From contig CP136890.1 of the NCBI GenBank assembly GCA_034359265.1, forward strand, positions 63,923,501 through 63,987,500: 64,000 nucleotides of DNA, given 5' to 3'. Below are positions 35,820-49,087 of this stretch, one piece after another. Position numbers and translations under genes: made by a program. The number at the start of each line of letters is the position of its first letter. Positions within the stretch are counted from its first letter, which is position 1. Under the pieces are notes generated by a model that was given only the letters and a program-made list of their open reading frames with translations, did no database searches and was not told where the DNA came from. Origin of the DNA: Canna indica (lineage: Eukaryota > Streptophyta > Magnoliopsida > Zingiberales > Cannaceae).

Positions 35820-36840
35820 TGCTGTTGAAGTTCCCCGCCTAAGATAATCTGATCTATGCTACCTTTCACCACGATAAGGTGCCAAAAATCCAGATATGTT
35901 CAGATATCCGCATCAACCACATAGAATTCATCTAATAAAAGGTAAGAAATTTTTTTATTAAAACCAAATCAACACTAAGGAAGTGATTACGTTGAGTTAA
36001 ATTTACCTCCTATTGGCATAGGAAAATCTGAGTTGGGAGAATAAATAGCGTGGCTGAAAATACACGCGTCATTCGCGCTTCCCTCCCAACCACTCTTTAC
36101 GTAGGTGAATAGCATGTTGTGAGTGTATGCTGCCATTACATTTTATGTAATGGTTCCCTTACGTCCTCGATATAAAGATGCCTTATTTGCGGGAACGAAT
36201 GCCGAGATATATGTCCCGTCTATCGCCCCTATGCAATTCTACAAAAGGATTGTTCAAATGTTAGACAAACCCTATGGAATTATACATAAGGACTAGAAAA
36301 GGATTTTACCTTAAAATAAGGAAACCACCTAGGATGCCCTTCAATTTCAGGTTGAACAGTTCGAGGTTCTCAGGGTTTGATAATTTTTGTCCCCAACCTA
36401 AGAACTGCTGCAAGTGTCAACTTGAACCACTTGTGACACGTTTGAGTGGAGTGTTGATAGCGCTCCGCAACCACTCTCACTCATTCATTATGATAAAGTG
36501 TATATATGAACATTGCAACTGCTTCCTCCACAAATATATTTTGGTCTTCTAAGCCAAGTCTCCTAAGATCGGTGCATAATCTAAGGAATAAACTTGGCTC
36601 CAAACGCAAGTTCTTGTAGCATCGTACAGGACTATGTATTAACTCCTACACATAGTCCGCACCTCTCAAAATTGAAGTGCGCACTGCTCTTCTTGGGGTT
36701 GGATTTTCTAATTCATCCAACTTATCCAATATATCCAACATGAGTAATAATACCAAGTCATCGAAAATTTCTTCATCGCTATAAAATGTATGTGGAGGTT
36801 GATGACTCATTCTACGATAATTTAAAAATAAGTAAAACAT
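35820..36840 (-). pseudogene. Harbinger transposase (DDE_4 type), broken
   Basis: Minus-strand reading from about 36840 gives MSHQPPHTFYSDEEIFDDL, then RRAVRTSILRGADYV and a stop, LEPSLFLRLCTDLRRLGLED and a stop after TLYHNE. HKWFKLTLAAVLRLGTKIIK and HPRWFPYFK come next. After a gap that may be an intron, the first catalytic region reads CIGAIDGTYISAFVPANKAS (D in IDGT). Then come YRGRKGTIT, a stop, NVMAAYTHNMLFTYVKSGWE and GSANDA, with the second D in NDA. A later exon reads EFYVVDADI, where relatives have VDAGY, and loses frame. I could not place the third acidic residue. Intact relatives have about 400 residues and move the element with the Myb-like partner. Confidence 0.82.
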
Positions 36841-36981
36841 AATGCATAAAATAACGCATGAAAGTAAACAAACTTGAAATAAATCTTTCAGTTCAGTTCA
36901 TAACCAAAGCATGAAAAAAATAAAATAAAATATTGTTACACACATTGTTCAATCCGACATCATAAGAAATAAAATAACGTG

Positions 36982-37925
36982 TCACCCATGTAAACTTTGC
37001 ATCCATTTCTTGAGCTGTTCATCATTCAATGACACAACAAGTGGTCTAGCATCTGAGTGCTCAACCAAGTAAGTCATTCTCTTAAACAAGTGAGCTTTGG
37101 GTAGCCCTTCCACACTAGTAATGTGTCCAACATAATTTGGGATGCTATATGGATCTGGGGGTGATGTGTACACTGAAGCTGCATCACTTCGACGGGCTGC
37201 ATAGTGATTTGAAATCATTTCATACAGTTTTTTCTTCTCCTGTTCTAGAGTTGATCTCACCGATAATTTACCTCTTTTATTGCCGCGTGAGGAAATAGAT
37301 GGATGTCTACCTACCTCCTCAACACTATCATCATCTTCCTTCACTAAGGGCTCCTTCCCACATACATCCGGATTCACATATTCCTTCTCTAACATACGCT
37401 CTTCATCCGAATCCATTGGGGGTTGTGTTGATGATCGGGCCATCCCACCAGTTGAGGATTGATTTTGAAATATCAATTCCATCAAATTATAGTGTGGTGG
37501 TGGCCCGTTCTTAAAGGGTTTGAAATAACTTTTTGTCGTTCCTTAATGCACACGAAATTTTTTTTTTCTAAAACCAACTAACTTAACCCCATTGATTAAA
37601 TACAAAACAACAGACCGATGAGTTCCACACTGTTTCATCGACATCAATCTTCCCTGTGTCAGATTCCATGTGACCCCAGTGTGGTTAATCAACTCTTGGA
37701 AATGCTTATATAAATGAAGAAGCTGTGTTTGTTTGGACTTACATTTCTCCATCCCGTAATTAGTCCCACACTTCTCCAATTTTTTACTAATATCTTCACA
37801 TACAGTCTTATCAAAATTGAGATTGTCTAATTCATCTTGTCTATTATGCAAGAGGTACAAAAATTCTTCTGTGGCATTCTTTGGCCAGAACTCCGACTTT
37901 TCCTCAGATTCCGATGGCCACCCAT
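36982..37925 (-). pseudogene. Harbinger Myb/SANT-like accessory protein, frameshifted
   Basis: The minus strand reads EFWPKNATEEFLYLLHNRQD, DICKKLEKCG-like DISKKLEKCGTNYGMEKCKS, then KQTQLLHLYKHFQELINHTG and VTWNLTQG. This is the Myb/SANT-like DNA-binding fold (Myb_DNA-bind_3) with its spaced tryptophans. The frame ends at 37543 and a second frame (36982-37485) supplies an acidic middle (DSDEERMLEKEYVNPD, KEDDDSVEEVG) and a C-terminus with LPKAHLFKRMTYLVEHSDAR and ending QLKKWMQSLHG. In this superfamily the protein binds the ends and brings the transposase to the nucleus. It lies upstream of the transposase on the same strand. One frame change and no clear start suggest decay or a missed intron. 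Confidence 0.78.
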
Positions 37926-37929
37926 ATGT

Positions 37930-39066
37930 TCAACTTATTATATCTACTTAAAAATATATTTGTAAGCTACTGATAATAGTCTAAACAATATAACACTGAT
38001 AACAAATTGCAATATGAACAATGATAACAGTGAACAAGCAATAAACTTATAATAATTGATACAGAAATCGAAGTCAAGTAATAATCGAAGGCATGCAATA
38101 TATTACAGAAACATGCAACAATATATCTACTAACAGATTGCATGATTAACAGTGAACAAGCAATAACCGAAGTCAAGCAACATATTACATAAACATGCAA
38201 CATATTACAGAATAATGACTAAGTTCAACCATATGCAAAATGAAGCATAGATGGAAACCTTTGCATTGAACAAGCAACATATTACAGTGAACAAGCAATA
38301 ATCGAATTAAATATTGATATAGTTCAGTAGAGTGGAACAAACAGATGAAAAGATAACTGATTAATAAATGAATTCATAAATGAAATAGATGAACTCATTA
38401 ACAAACAAATAGATGAACTCATATTAACAGTAGATCAACTCATAAATATTAACAAATAGATGAACTCATATTAACAGTAGATGAACTCATTAATCATCAA
38501 AGTAACCCATTAACAAACAAATATTAACAGTAGATGAACTCATAAATGAATTAATAAATAGTAAGAAGAATACATGAACATATAGATAACTGATATGATA
38601 TAGCTAGCAAAGTGATATCAGAACAGTACATGAACTCAAAGATATATGATAAATGAAGAATACATGAATTAATAAATGAATTAATATACAGATATGATAT
38701 ATAGATAACTAATAACAGAACAGTACATGAACATAATAATATACAGATATGATATAGCTAGCAAATACTAACAACTTGTTTACTATGCTAATTGAACATC
38801 AAAGTAAACCATTGAGAAAATATACCAAGAACTCATGAACAAAATAAGTAAAAACCCTAAAAACTGAACCTAGTGGAAACACAATGTACAACATCGATCA
38901 AGAACCTTTGAAAAGACACAATCTCGATCAAAAACCGAGTGTAAACAGTGTGTACAACAGGGATACTTAACTCTAGAGTAGAAACAAGCAGAATCAAACC
39001 CATAAATAGGAACCCTAAAAAATAAACCATAAACATGGATCAAGAAAATGTTGAAAATACACTATC
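37930..39066. repeat. AT-rich spacer with ATGAACTCATAAAT-type minisatellite
   Basis: From about 38330 to 38720 the words AGATGAACTCATTAACA, AACAGTAGATGAACTCAT and ATGAATTAATAAATG recur at irregular spacing. From 38000 to 38300 GAACAAGCAATAAYCGAA and ACATATTACAG recur. There is no coding sign. Confidence 0.65.
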
Positions 39067-39520
39067 TCTACAAAAACAACTTGTACAACAGATCTAAGAC
39101 GGATCTTACATGAATCGAAGATGGGGAAGGAAAAGAGCCGTTTGAGTCCACGGATCGAAGACGGGGCCTCAACCGAAACAAATTCAAGGTACTCTCAACA
39201 AAATCCAGAGCTGAAACACATGATCTCGACAAAATCAATGGAGAAAAACAACTTGTATACAAGAGTTCTTACATGAATCGAAGACGGGGAAGGAAAATAG
39301 TAGTCTGAGTCCACAGATCAAAGATTGGGGCTCGGGCGGAAAAAAAAAAGATCAAAAGATATTCCCAACAAAATCCAGAGCCGAAACACATGATCTTGAC
39401 AAAGAAACACACGATCTCGACAAAATCCATGGCGCAAAACAACTTGTATACAAGCAAAGACGGAGAAGGAAAAGAGTACTCTGAGTCCACAGATTTAAGA
39501 CGGGGGCTTGGGCGGAAAAA
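39067..39520. repeat. Three ~165-185-bp tandem units near the Harbinger right end
   Basis: CATGAATCGAAGAYGGGGAA starts units at about 39111 and 39273, and a variant starts at about 39452. Each unit has GAGTCCACRGATC, GGGGCYYGGGCGGAAA and, in the first two, AACAAAATCCAGAGC. Frames in it are repeat translations. Confidence 0.8.
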
Positions 39521-39863
39521 AAAATCGCCGCTCTCGCACTGAAGTCGTAGAGGGAGCTCGAGCTAGGGTTTCATCATGGGATATGGGTTTTATTGGGAGC
39601 AGACGAAAATGCAGGTGAAACTTGCGGTATTCACAAGTTTGCCACCGTCGTTTCGCGGGGCAAAATTATTTTTGTCAAATCGACGAAGTTCTGCCTCGAG
39701 TAGCTTTCGTCGGTTTCAACCTTCACGTGTAATTGTTGCTTTCGTGAAACCACCCAATTCGCGAAACGAAACCTGATTTGAGCAAGACAAACACAAATTC
39801 GAGCCTGATTTCAATTTCGGGCGAAACGAAACGGCGAAAAGTGTGCAAACAAACAAACCCTAA

Positions 39864-42800
39864 AATTTTTATCATAAAGCATGAAGATCTCAACCAAAGG
39901 GATGAAAACAAAATGTCTAATATAAGACTAAATCATACATGAAAGCAAGGAATGATGACTAAAATCCAAATCTGGAAATCATGTATCGATCTCTTCAAGT
40001 ATCGGTCTATCTTCAAGTATCGGTCAAAATATCAAGAATCATTTTAGAAATAATTTTTCATGAGTCAAAATGAGAACGATGCCAAAAACATAATTCTAAT
40101 ATCATACTTGAAGTCTCATTCAAAGATTTCGAACAGAAAGCAAAGTATCGAAAAAATGAGTTCTTGACTAAAACGATACTTTGGATTTCTGAAAATGAAC
40201 TTCGAAAATCTACGATAAATCAGAATATTCATGAAAAATTTTGAAATTTTTACTGGAGAAACTAAATTTTTCAATGAAGATGCAGTTTCAAGAATCAGCC
40301 AAAAATAAATTTTTTACATTTTTCTAAAAATAACTGAATATGCTGAAATTCCAATGGCATTTTCGTAAATATCAGTTATTTTTGCAAATGTATTCAGTTT
40401 TCATTCAAACTTTTCATATATCAAGATATATTCATGAAAATCATGTTTATCAAGTTTGAGATGAAAATAATATCATTTGGTCATGATTTCATTCAAAAAC
40501 AAGCACGATATCATGAAATTGCTAAGTATCAAATTTTAACTCTTACTCATTGTTTTTTAATTTAAACACATTGACACCTAACATGAGTAAATCTAAACAT
40601 GTTTGTGAAGTTTGAGCTCAAAAAAAAATTTCTATGATAATTTATTGACTTAGGTCAAACTTTTTCAAGTTTGAGTTTCCTAAGGTGAACTAGTTATCAT
40701 TTTTCTCATTTACACATGATTTTTAAATTTTAACCACATGGAAGTAAATCATGAGTAAACTCAGACATGTTCATAAAGTTTTAACTTAAAATGAAGTCTC
40801 TAAGATAAATTTCTACCTAGTGCATATTTCATTCAATCAAGGTATCGTGAAATGACTTAAGTATCAAAATTTTATCTACTCATGAGATTTCAATCAATTA
40901 TCATGCAAAATCATTCATGAGTATAGAGAAATCATTTTATCAAGAAAATTGAGGTGTTATGCAAGAATTTTGCCAAAATGAAACTCATACCTCATTTCTT
41001 GACAAATTTCAAAATTTTCACTTTCTTTTTCGGATTTCTTTAGCCTTCCATTAAAATTAAGTTTATCTTGCAAGCAAGTATCATTTATCTTAATGAACTT
41101 ATGGCTACAAGCAAGATAACTAGACTAGATAGCAAAGAGAAAATTTCAAGTATCAATTTCAACCACCTATTTTGCTAAGTAGTAAAGATTCATTTTAAAG
41201 AATGTCAATCATGAAACCAAAATGAATCAAGAGATCTCAAAATATAAAATATTTGAAAAAATTGATCTTCAACCCTTCCTATTGGTTGAAAACAAAAAAG
41301 TCACAATGAGCCAACTATTTAGAATCGTAAGGTCGCACGTTATAGGCTATATAGGTCTCCAAAGAGACCGAAAATCAAAAATCAAAATTTATTTTTGAAA
41401 TCATATCATGAGCGGGGAAAATGACTCAACTCAAACAAGTATCATAATTCCTACTTTAATATGGCAAGTAAAGTAAGGGAAATGAACTAAGGTACCTTTT
41501 CGATACCAATTCACTTAAGGCATCAAAGTAGCTTAATTGAAGTTGCAACCAATTGAGGATTCATCATTCAAGTCCATGGTCAACTTCAACACCTCACTTT
41601 CCTTCAACCTTGTGCAGTAGCTCCCCCTACAAAAGATGAAAATAGCATGAAACTTTTGGTACCCAAATAGCTTTGGATCTTTCGGGGTTAGTTAGCCTAG
41701 GAATCCAAAGTATCCTAGCTACACTTGGATTTCTCTTGAATGCACAATCATAAATAGCATGATCATAAATACCACAACAATAACATGTTCATTAAACTTT
41801 TTGTTTTGAACATGAGGTTTAAGTGTAGCATTCTTAGCATGGAAATGATGATGAACATTAGCATTCTTTACATAGCATTTTTCATTCTAGTGTTCTTAAA
41901 AGATGAAACAGTTGATAAATCACTAACTTTCTTATTTAGGAATACAATCTCATTTTTCAAGTCATTCATGGATTTATGGATAGCATGCAATTGAGATTTC
42001 AAAATATCACTTTCATTTTTAATTTTTGAATTTTCCAATTTCAAGATCTCATTCTCATTTCTATATTTTGAATTATTAATTAGCAATTCATCATTCTCAA
42101 TTTCTAAATTTTCATTACTACTTTTCAAATCCTTAATCTCAAGACTTAAGTTATCATAACACGGATCAAAAGAACCATTTTTTAGCTTCTCATTTTCTAA
42201 TTTGACATAATGTAAATGAGAACTAAGACTTAAATTTTCTCTCTTCAACTTCTTATTTTCTTTGTCCGTTTTCAAAGGCAAGGCACATAATTTTTGACTT
42301 TCTTCTAGTTGTTCTTCATATGACATTTCAATTGAACTTGAAGAAGTAGCATCACTATCATAAGCAATATTTTTATCATGACTCAAAGGAGAGAATAGTA
42401 CCTCATCATGGATACCCATGAAGCATAATTTTGAAGCGGCTTTTTGATCATGATGAGAGGAGGGTTCACTTGAGTCAATACAAGACTTTGAAGCATTATT
42501 CGTCTTCTTGCCATCTTTCTTGAAATAGGGACAATTGTTCTTCTTATGTCCCTTTTCTTGACAAAAGAAGCACCTTAGCTTTCTTCTTCGATTTTTTGTG
42601 CTCCTTTGACTAGATAGGCTTTGGGCATCATAAACCAAGTTAGTAGTAGGTGGATGACCATTGTCATCACCACCTTCATCAAGAGTGATTAACTCTTCGG
42701 TTTTTGTATAAACATACAACATATTTAAACAAGCTCAAGCATCAAAAGCGGAGGTACAATGCATGATTTTTCCAAAAACATCATTTTGTAAAGAACAACT

Positions 42801-43083
42801 TATGCAATTCTTAGCCTTTGCATTTAATATAAACAAATCATGTTGTTCTTGAGTCCATGCATTGCTATCTACCTTAGGTTCAATATATTGGGTTTTTAAC
42901 ATCTCATAAACCCCTAAACATTGAGCCTTTAAAAAGGTATACATCCTAAATTTCTATAGACCAAAGTTAGAGCTATCGAACCTAGGAGGTGTAGTGACCA
43001 CCGACTCTAGCGTCATTCTCGGATCGAGACAAAGTGTAGAAGAGATGGTGAAATCTCAAAGTACAACCCGCTCTGATACCAAA
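39864..43083 (-). mobile_element. Interior of gag-only copia copy ii
   Basis: From 43083 downwards on the minus strand lie a primer site (GGTATCAGAGCGGG, complement at 43068-43081), the gag relic, and about 2 kb of AT-rich non-coding DNA matching copy i in style and in shared words (ATCGTTCTCATTTTGACTCA versus ATCGTTCTCAGTTTGACTCG). It fades at about 39960. The 39864-39955 stretch may instead be the last part of the neighbouring copia leader. No pol motifs and no 3' LTR are found. Confidence 0.65.
41868..43016 (-). pseudogene. Copia gag relic (copy ii)
   Basis: ATG at 43016 opens MTLESVV, the same start as copy i, then FRMYTFLKAQCLGVYEMLKT after a stop at the position of a tryptophan in copy i. 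A second break occurs after CTSAFDA. The next frame has an intact zinc knuckle CFFCQEKGHKKNNC (near 42585-42540 on the map), then a glutamate/lysine/asparagine-rich coiled coil with LKLENSKIKNES-like units, ending AIHKSMNDLKNEIVFLNKKV as in copy i (ALHKSIDTLKNEVVVLNKRV). The two copies clearly share ancestry. It would encode a particle protein with an unusually long coiled-coil tail. Confidence 0.85.
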
Positions 43084-44324
43084 TGTAAGGTGTTAAGGCA
43101 CACTAGATGGGGGGTAAATAGTGTGAGTCTAGATTCTATCCCCACTTTAAATTTTACTCTAAATACGAAAGCAATATAAGTGAATGAGAATCACACAAAA
43201 TCAAGCAATGCTAACAAGTTGATTTATAGTGGTTTGGCCCTAATGCCTACTTCACTACCTTAGCTCACCATCAAAGATTTCACAACCATTTGTATTAACT
43301 TTCATTTCCTTCTAATGAGGGTCTACCAAGGTCTTATCTCTCGCACTAGAGAGTATCTCTACATCGAACATAAGGAACCATAAAGTTACAAACAAGTGAA
43401 CCCAAGGTGTGTCACCCACACCTTCTTACAAACACAAGTAAACAATAAACAACAAGAAAATACAAGTAAATGAGAGCAATAATAAAAAATACAAACTTAG
43501 CTCTCAACCAAGAAGTCCTAGCTCCTCTTGATGCCTTGATGATGAAATAATTGAAGATTGAAGGCAAGATCAAGGGTTTTTGTCTCCAAGCTAGGGTTTG
43601 CACAAAAGATGGCTCAATCAAGCTCAATGGTGATCAAAATATATCTCAAAGAGTGTTGGATAGCTTGGAAGGCAAGTTTGGGGTCTTATATAGAGATTCC
43701 AAAGCTAGGTGCTCGGTTTCCAACAAGCTCAACGGGTAAAAATTCAAAATAGAGCCGTTGGGGCATTCTGGGAATTCTGCTGGAAGTACTGCAGTGTATC
43801 GGTACGTTCCAGGCTATTCCAAAATGTCAATCCGAGTTGTTTCGAGTTGTCTATCCAGGTTGTTCCGGGTTGTCCATCTAGGTTGTTCCGAGTTGTTCCG
43901 AGTTATTCCGGGTTGTTTATCCGGGTTGTTACAACATCTCATCCAGAATATTGGTCATGACTTGTAAACTCTTGGTAATACTATAGAGTACAGGTACATT
44001 TCAATTGAAGTCTAGTCAACCAAACCAACAAGGTTCTTTCTTTTGATTCGGGTTTCGGGTTTGGTTCTTTAGGGGTCTTTACGTCATAATGAGGATTAAT
44101 ACAATCATTCTAGACACCCTAAACCTAAACTCTATTCTTCCCAACGAATCCTAGCGCGTCGACCAACGTCCTTCCAATTCACCGATTTTTTGATATTTTC
44201 GATCGCGGACATTGCATGCAAACCGATATGGAACCTGAAAATATTTATCCATTAAATCATTAGTTCTATGTTTGTTAACATCAAAACCGAGATTAAGACC
44301 AAGGTTGAAAACCTTAGGCCAACA
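43084..44324 (-). repeat. 5' LTR of copia copy ii
   Basis: On the plus strand it begins TGTAAGGTGTTAAGG and ends AGGCCAACA, 1241 bp, followed on the gag side by the primer site. At 43815-43930 it contains a short tandem array of GGTTGTTCCGAGTTGTTCC-like units. It shares the GGTTYGGCCCYAATGCCTAC block with its relatives. Confidence 0.85.
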
Positions 44325-47300
44325 TGAAAAAGGTACAACATATAAACAGTAAGTCTCACTAGGACTTAGTGAGTGGCTTAGTCCTCTACAACCATATCCA
44401 ATAATTCAAGACCAGCAGGTAAATGATTTATAGACAAGCATATACTCATGCGCAGTAATAAATATGCATAATCACCATTCATATGAAATATAAATATCAT
44501 CAAGCATGACCATCCATCTATATAAATAATAACTGAAATGCGCATATCCAATAATTCAACAAAATATAAACATCATGTAAACAACCAACCATCCAAGCAA
44601 GCCACCTGGGTCAGTCGTCAGTGTGGTGGTGCTGACGAGCTTCCCGGTCCAGGGACCCATCGGTCGAATAATCTAGGGACCCGTCGATCCTACGAGTCGA
44701 GCACTGATCTGTCACACCCCAACTGAGGGTAGTGTGATCGGTCAGGGCCTACATCCTACCCTGTAGCCTACTGTCTACACTGACCGTCAAGAAAATCCAG
44801 AACATATCGAGAAAAAGAAAACCACAATGCAATCTTTATTTAAATTTTTCAAACCAAAGGAGAAAAACTAATATCGTCACAAACTAGAACATATCAAGTA
44901 TCAAAGTTTAATACAAACTTTTCAAAACACTAACTGTCAGTGTAGAAAAAGAAAAGAAACTACTATATGACACTGGACTATGACTAAAGGATGCTGCTAC
45001 GAGATATAGCACCACCGCTTGCCTCCTATTTGCACCATGACGACAAGCCTCAATCACTGGTCATGCTCTGCAAAAACCAAGGAAACAAATCGTGAGTCCA
45101 CTTGGGACTCAGTGAGTGGTTCTTTCGAACCTCCACATAATCCTCAATTAGTCATGCATAACATATAAGGCAGTATAGAATATATTCAGGGAGGTAAGCT
45201 ACTTTTTAATATGATTACTGACCCCATGGTCATTATGTATAAACCATATATGAGAAAAACTTGCAATAACGGCCTAATTAAGCCACCTGGCATCCGGCCC
45301 TTAGGGCCTACTTATGGTATAAGAATCCCGGCTATAACCGGCCCTATCATACAAGGTAGAATCACACCGGCCGCTCGGCCACATCATATCAAGATGAAGT
45401 CAAGATATCCCGGCCATCGACTATGATGGTCTACTAGTCTCCGGACACCGTCTGGCGTAGGGATAGCTAGTCCCACCCAACTGGGGTCTAACACCTAGCC
45501 GATCCGCTGGTGCATCTCAAGACCCAATCACTGGCCGAGTCAAGCATTGGTCATTTTCGACCGTCCATGCTTCTTGGCAGACCATCGCAAGCACATCACA
45601 CAATCAAAATATCCTAGGGTTTCCTTATATACACCGCGGGCAGTTACCCGCATCCGGCCCTCACTCGGCCTGTAGGGTCAACAATTCAATGTCACCCTTC
45701 CGAAAAATGTGAACACCTAATAATTCTAGGTTTCCAAAAATGAATACAAAAAGTCTTAGAAGTTGAGTCATTCCCTAGTTATGTTTCCATATCTAATATG
45801 TACCTTGCAAACTCCTACATGTTACCTAGCGTCATACACTATCTTGGGTGAAGAATTCTGTGTACCGGACTTGGAATTTCACCCATTAACATTTTTGGAC
45901 AGCATATATATATAAAAGAAATGTAATTATAATTCACAACAACTACCATGCATAACTACAAGATTCAACGATAAAAAATTATATACTACATATAGAATTA
46001 ATTTCAATATGGAACATCGTATCTAGCATGGTAAAATATCAAATAATTTCCACAAGGAATATACTATCTAGCATGGTAAAAATATCCCAACGACACTTAC
46101 CAAATTTAATCATGAGCAACAAACATCATGAGGAATCCGAATTAAAGAGATAAATATTCCATTGATTACACCAATAAGTAACATGCAATAAACATAGCAA
46201 CAATTAAACATGATATCTGGAATTTAATGAAACCTTTCCTTTGATGCATGTACTATAACCATCATGTCCATGTGAGCATTAGTAAGAACATTTCCATATT
46301 CATGAGAATGTAGATTAACATTTGCTATCAATTACTAAGATGAACAGTAATCATGTATTATAATTTAAACCTAACATTAAGCATGAAAGCATGAATTAAG
46401 ACGACATAACATGAGATCCGGCGTATCGATCCGAACAGCCCCAATTTCCCTCCCCTATCCACTGCTCGGCTGACTCAAGCAGGGTAATAACCAGCTCAAC
46501 CGAGCCCTCTAGGGGTGGTAAACATGGTTGCGGCAACAACACGAGCATCAATCCAAAAATCTAAAATATATCGAACACAAGACGACCCACGAGTCGCTAG
46601 ACGACCCACCAAATCTAAACTTCATACTTCATTAGTCGAGTCATACCTTCTACTCGAGACGATTTCGATGCTCGACTTGACTAACCCCGGGTCCGGCGCG
46701 CTGCACCAAAACATATTTTTATATTATGAATTTTTTTTTCGGGTCTTACATGATCACTGCTCTATCTCTGTGTACTTCTCGCTCACGCCACCCTGGTCGG
46801 TCGTCAGTGTGGTAGCTGGCGAGCTTCCTGGTCCACAATCACAAGCACAATCAGACATTCTTAAATCAACCAACAATTTTAAATAAGGAAAATGAACAAA
46901 TCATCTTCGTGCCTATATAAACATCCTAGGACCCAAAGGTCCTCCGAATCCATATATCATCCATGCACACAAGCTCGTTACCATACCCGGCCATGCAACA
47001 TTTATTACCATAGTACTCATTCTCAAATATAGATACATATAGGCAGTAACCATATCAAACAAGAAAGAATAAATTGTCTCTATCCACATGCCACATTTAC
47101 TATCATAGTACTCATCTTCGTCACATATATACATATAGGCGGTAAACTATATCAAACAAAAAAGAATAACTCATTCCTATCCACATGTCACATTTACTAT
47201 CATAGTGCGCATTCTCAAATATAAACATATTTGCAGTATCCATCTCAACAATAAAGAATTAATCATTCCTATCCTCATGTCATGTCATACATAAACAATC

Positions 47301-48560
47301 ACCTATTTCATATAGTAAAACCATAATTGATTGTAATATGCCATGATGAATCCCCTAAGTGCAAACATGTAAGTATCTACTTAACAACATAACTACTCCC
47401 CCATAGGGCCGGCCGCATAGGTTTGGAATTTTCCCCTCATGGAAATTCCGGCCCTTGCTTAAGCTTCCCCTTTTCCTATAGTTAGTGACCTTAGGTTTTC
47501 AAACTATGGAATGTAATGTATATCTATGCGACTCTATGTTCAAGTGTTCCTACCTTTTACCTATATATCTTTGATCTCACCCTCTATTAAGTCTGAGATA
47601 AATCATAGGGGGCGGCAGCATGATTCTAGGAAGTTAAAGGAGTATCAATCAATGGGATCCTAGTTCACAAATCAAGCTACTATCAAGGAATTCAAGAACA
47701 CATATAGGGAGGGGCGGCATACAAACTAACATCATTAAGGTCTTGCGGCCACACCTCACAAGCCGAGCGACCCCCTTACAAACACGAGTAAAATGCCTAT
47801 CATTCGATTCAAAATGCCTAGAGATCATGACATAAATCCAGAGCAATAATTCCTCAAGAATAGGGGGGGGGCGGTACACCCTAAGAACCCACAAGAATCA
47901 TGCGGCAAGTATGAAGAAGATTGAGCATGAATACCAGAATTATACATTAACAATTGAATTTCCTAGATTTACCAAGGACCTATAAATTACGATGTAAAAA
48001 ATCCACGTCAAGAATTTCTAGAAGAGGAGCGGCGGCTTGAATCAATGAACAAGGAAGGAGGGGATAAAACCACTCATCGGTTTGAGGAAACAAGAAGGAT
48101 GAAGAATTCTTAAGGCTCCCCAACGATCAACTCCGGTGACCACCGAATTTCGGCCTCGACTCAAGCCTTCCTTCAAGCGTCGATGCCTCCTCCTACTCGC
48201 CTCGGGTGCTGTGCGATGCCCAAGCTGTACAGCCCAGGCTATAAGAAATATTGGGGTTAAATGCCACCCCAATTTACTAGTTTTCCCCTCACTTAAGACT
48301 TGACTTGCAAAACCCACTATAAATTCATTTAAAATCCTATTCAAGTTCCGATCGAATCGCTGAACTCGTCTCGGGGTCTACTTTCACCATGACATGCCAA
48401 ATTACAGAAATAACATATATAAAATTTCTTTAAATTTTCCTAAGTTAAAAACTTATCAAATTTCACCCCAAAAATTCCGCTATCTCGCTTAATTTAAATT
48501 AACGCTTCCCTGCTATACAATCAAAATAATTATAATCAAACTTTTTGGCTATAACAAAAA
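44325..48560 (+). mobile_element. Older LTR of the TGTCACGCCCC family (copy E), split by copy B
   Basis: The outer sequence (44325-44709 and 46756-48560) has landmarks of the family: TCACTAGGACTTAGTGAGTG near 44356 (compare CACTTGGGACTCAGTGAGTG in copy B), and a GC-rich block near 48000-48230. CAGTCGTCAGTGTGGT occurs at 44612 and again, as GGTCGTCAGTGTGGT, at 46800. These suggest an older LTR into which copy B inserted. I cannot define its ends. Open frames here (for example 47649-47894, 48042-48344) look incidental. Confidence 0.4.
44710..46750 (+). mobile_element. Solo LTR of the TGTCACGCCCC family (copy B)
   Basis: It begins TGTCACACCCCAACTGAGGG and ends GGGTCTTACA. The duplication TGATC lies at 44705-44709 and 46751-46755. 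Length is 2041 bp with no coding capacity. Inside are GGGTCTAACACCTAGC, GGCCATCGACTATGATGG and the same order of AT-rich and GC-rich blocks as copy A. The TG...CA ends and 5-bp duplication are those of an LTR, and no internal region is present. Confidence 0.88.
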
Positions 48561-49023
48561 GCTTAATTATACAGCTTGGGATGATGGATATATAGCTTAT
48601 AGAATTCTCACTTATGCGGGCATGCATGTATAGCTCAAATCTATGCCCAGGAAGTTCCACCGATAAAAGTGAGAAAGTGAAGTGTTGAACTGAATTACTA
48701 CTTCCTCTCTCTCACGTTCTCATTTGCCCTCTAATTCTTCAAGTATTGACACGGAGCTAGTCACTATAGGACCTGCAAGAGAGAGAGAGAGACCACAACC
48801 ACCCATGCCTGCTCCCCAACAACCACCACAAGCAAGCCAAGGCGATGGCACAAGTCATCGAGGTCGAGGAACACCCAACGAGCTGCTTTACGACGCTCGA
48901 TCTTCTTTCACGGAGGCAAGGGGCGACGGCACTGTCGGAGGAGCAGGAGGAGTTCGCGAGGGAACAGTGGCATGGAGGTGAGGAGGAGGAGTGGAAGACA
49001 ATGTCGGCGATGGTGACAAGGAG

Positions 49024-49087
<64 letters not shown>

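Larger units (their letters stand above)
33641..39860 (-). mobile_element. PIF/Harbinger DNA transposon with two genes
   Basis: Ends are GGGTGCGTTTGTTTGTG and, inward from the right, GGGTTTGTTTGTTTGC, typical of PIF/Harbinger. Subterminal CTTTTCGTTTCG occurs on both sides. The flanks are TTA on the left and TAA on the right: both fit the TWA preference but are not identical. Inside on the minus strand lie a Myb/SANT-like gene and then a DDE transposase relic, the two genes usual for this superfamily. Length is 6220 bp. Sequence outside both ends looks like one copia leader, which supports insertion into it. Confidence 0.85.
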
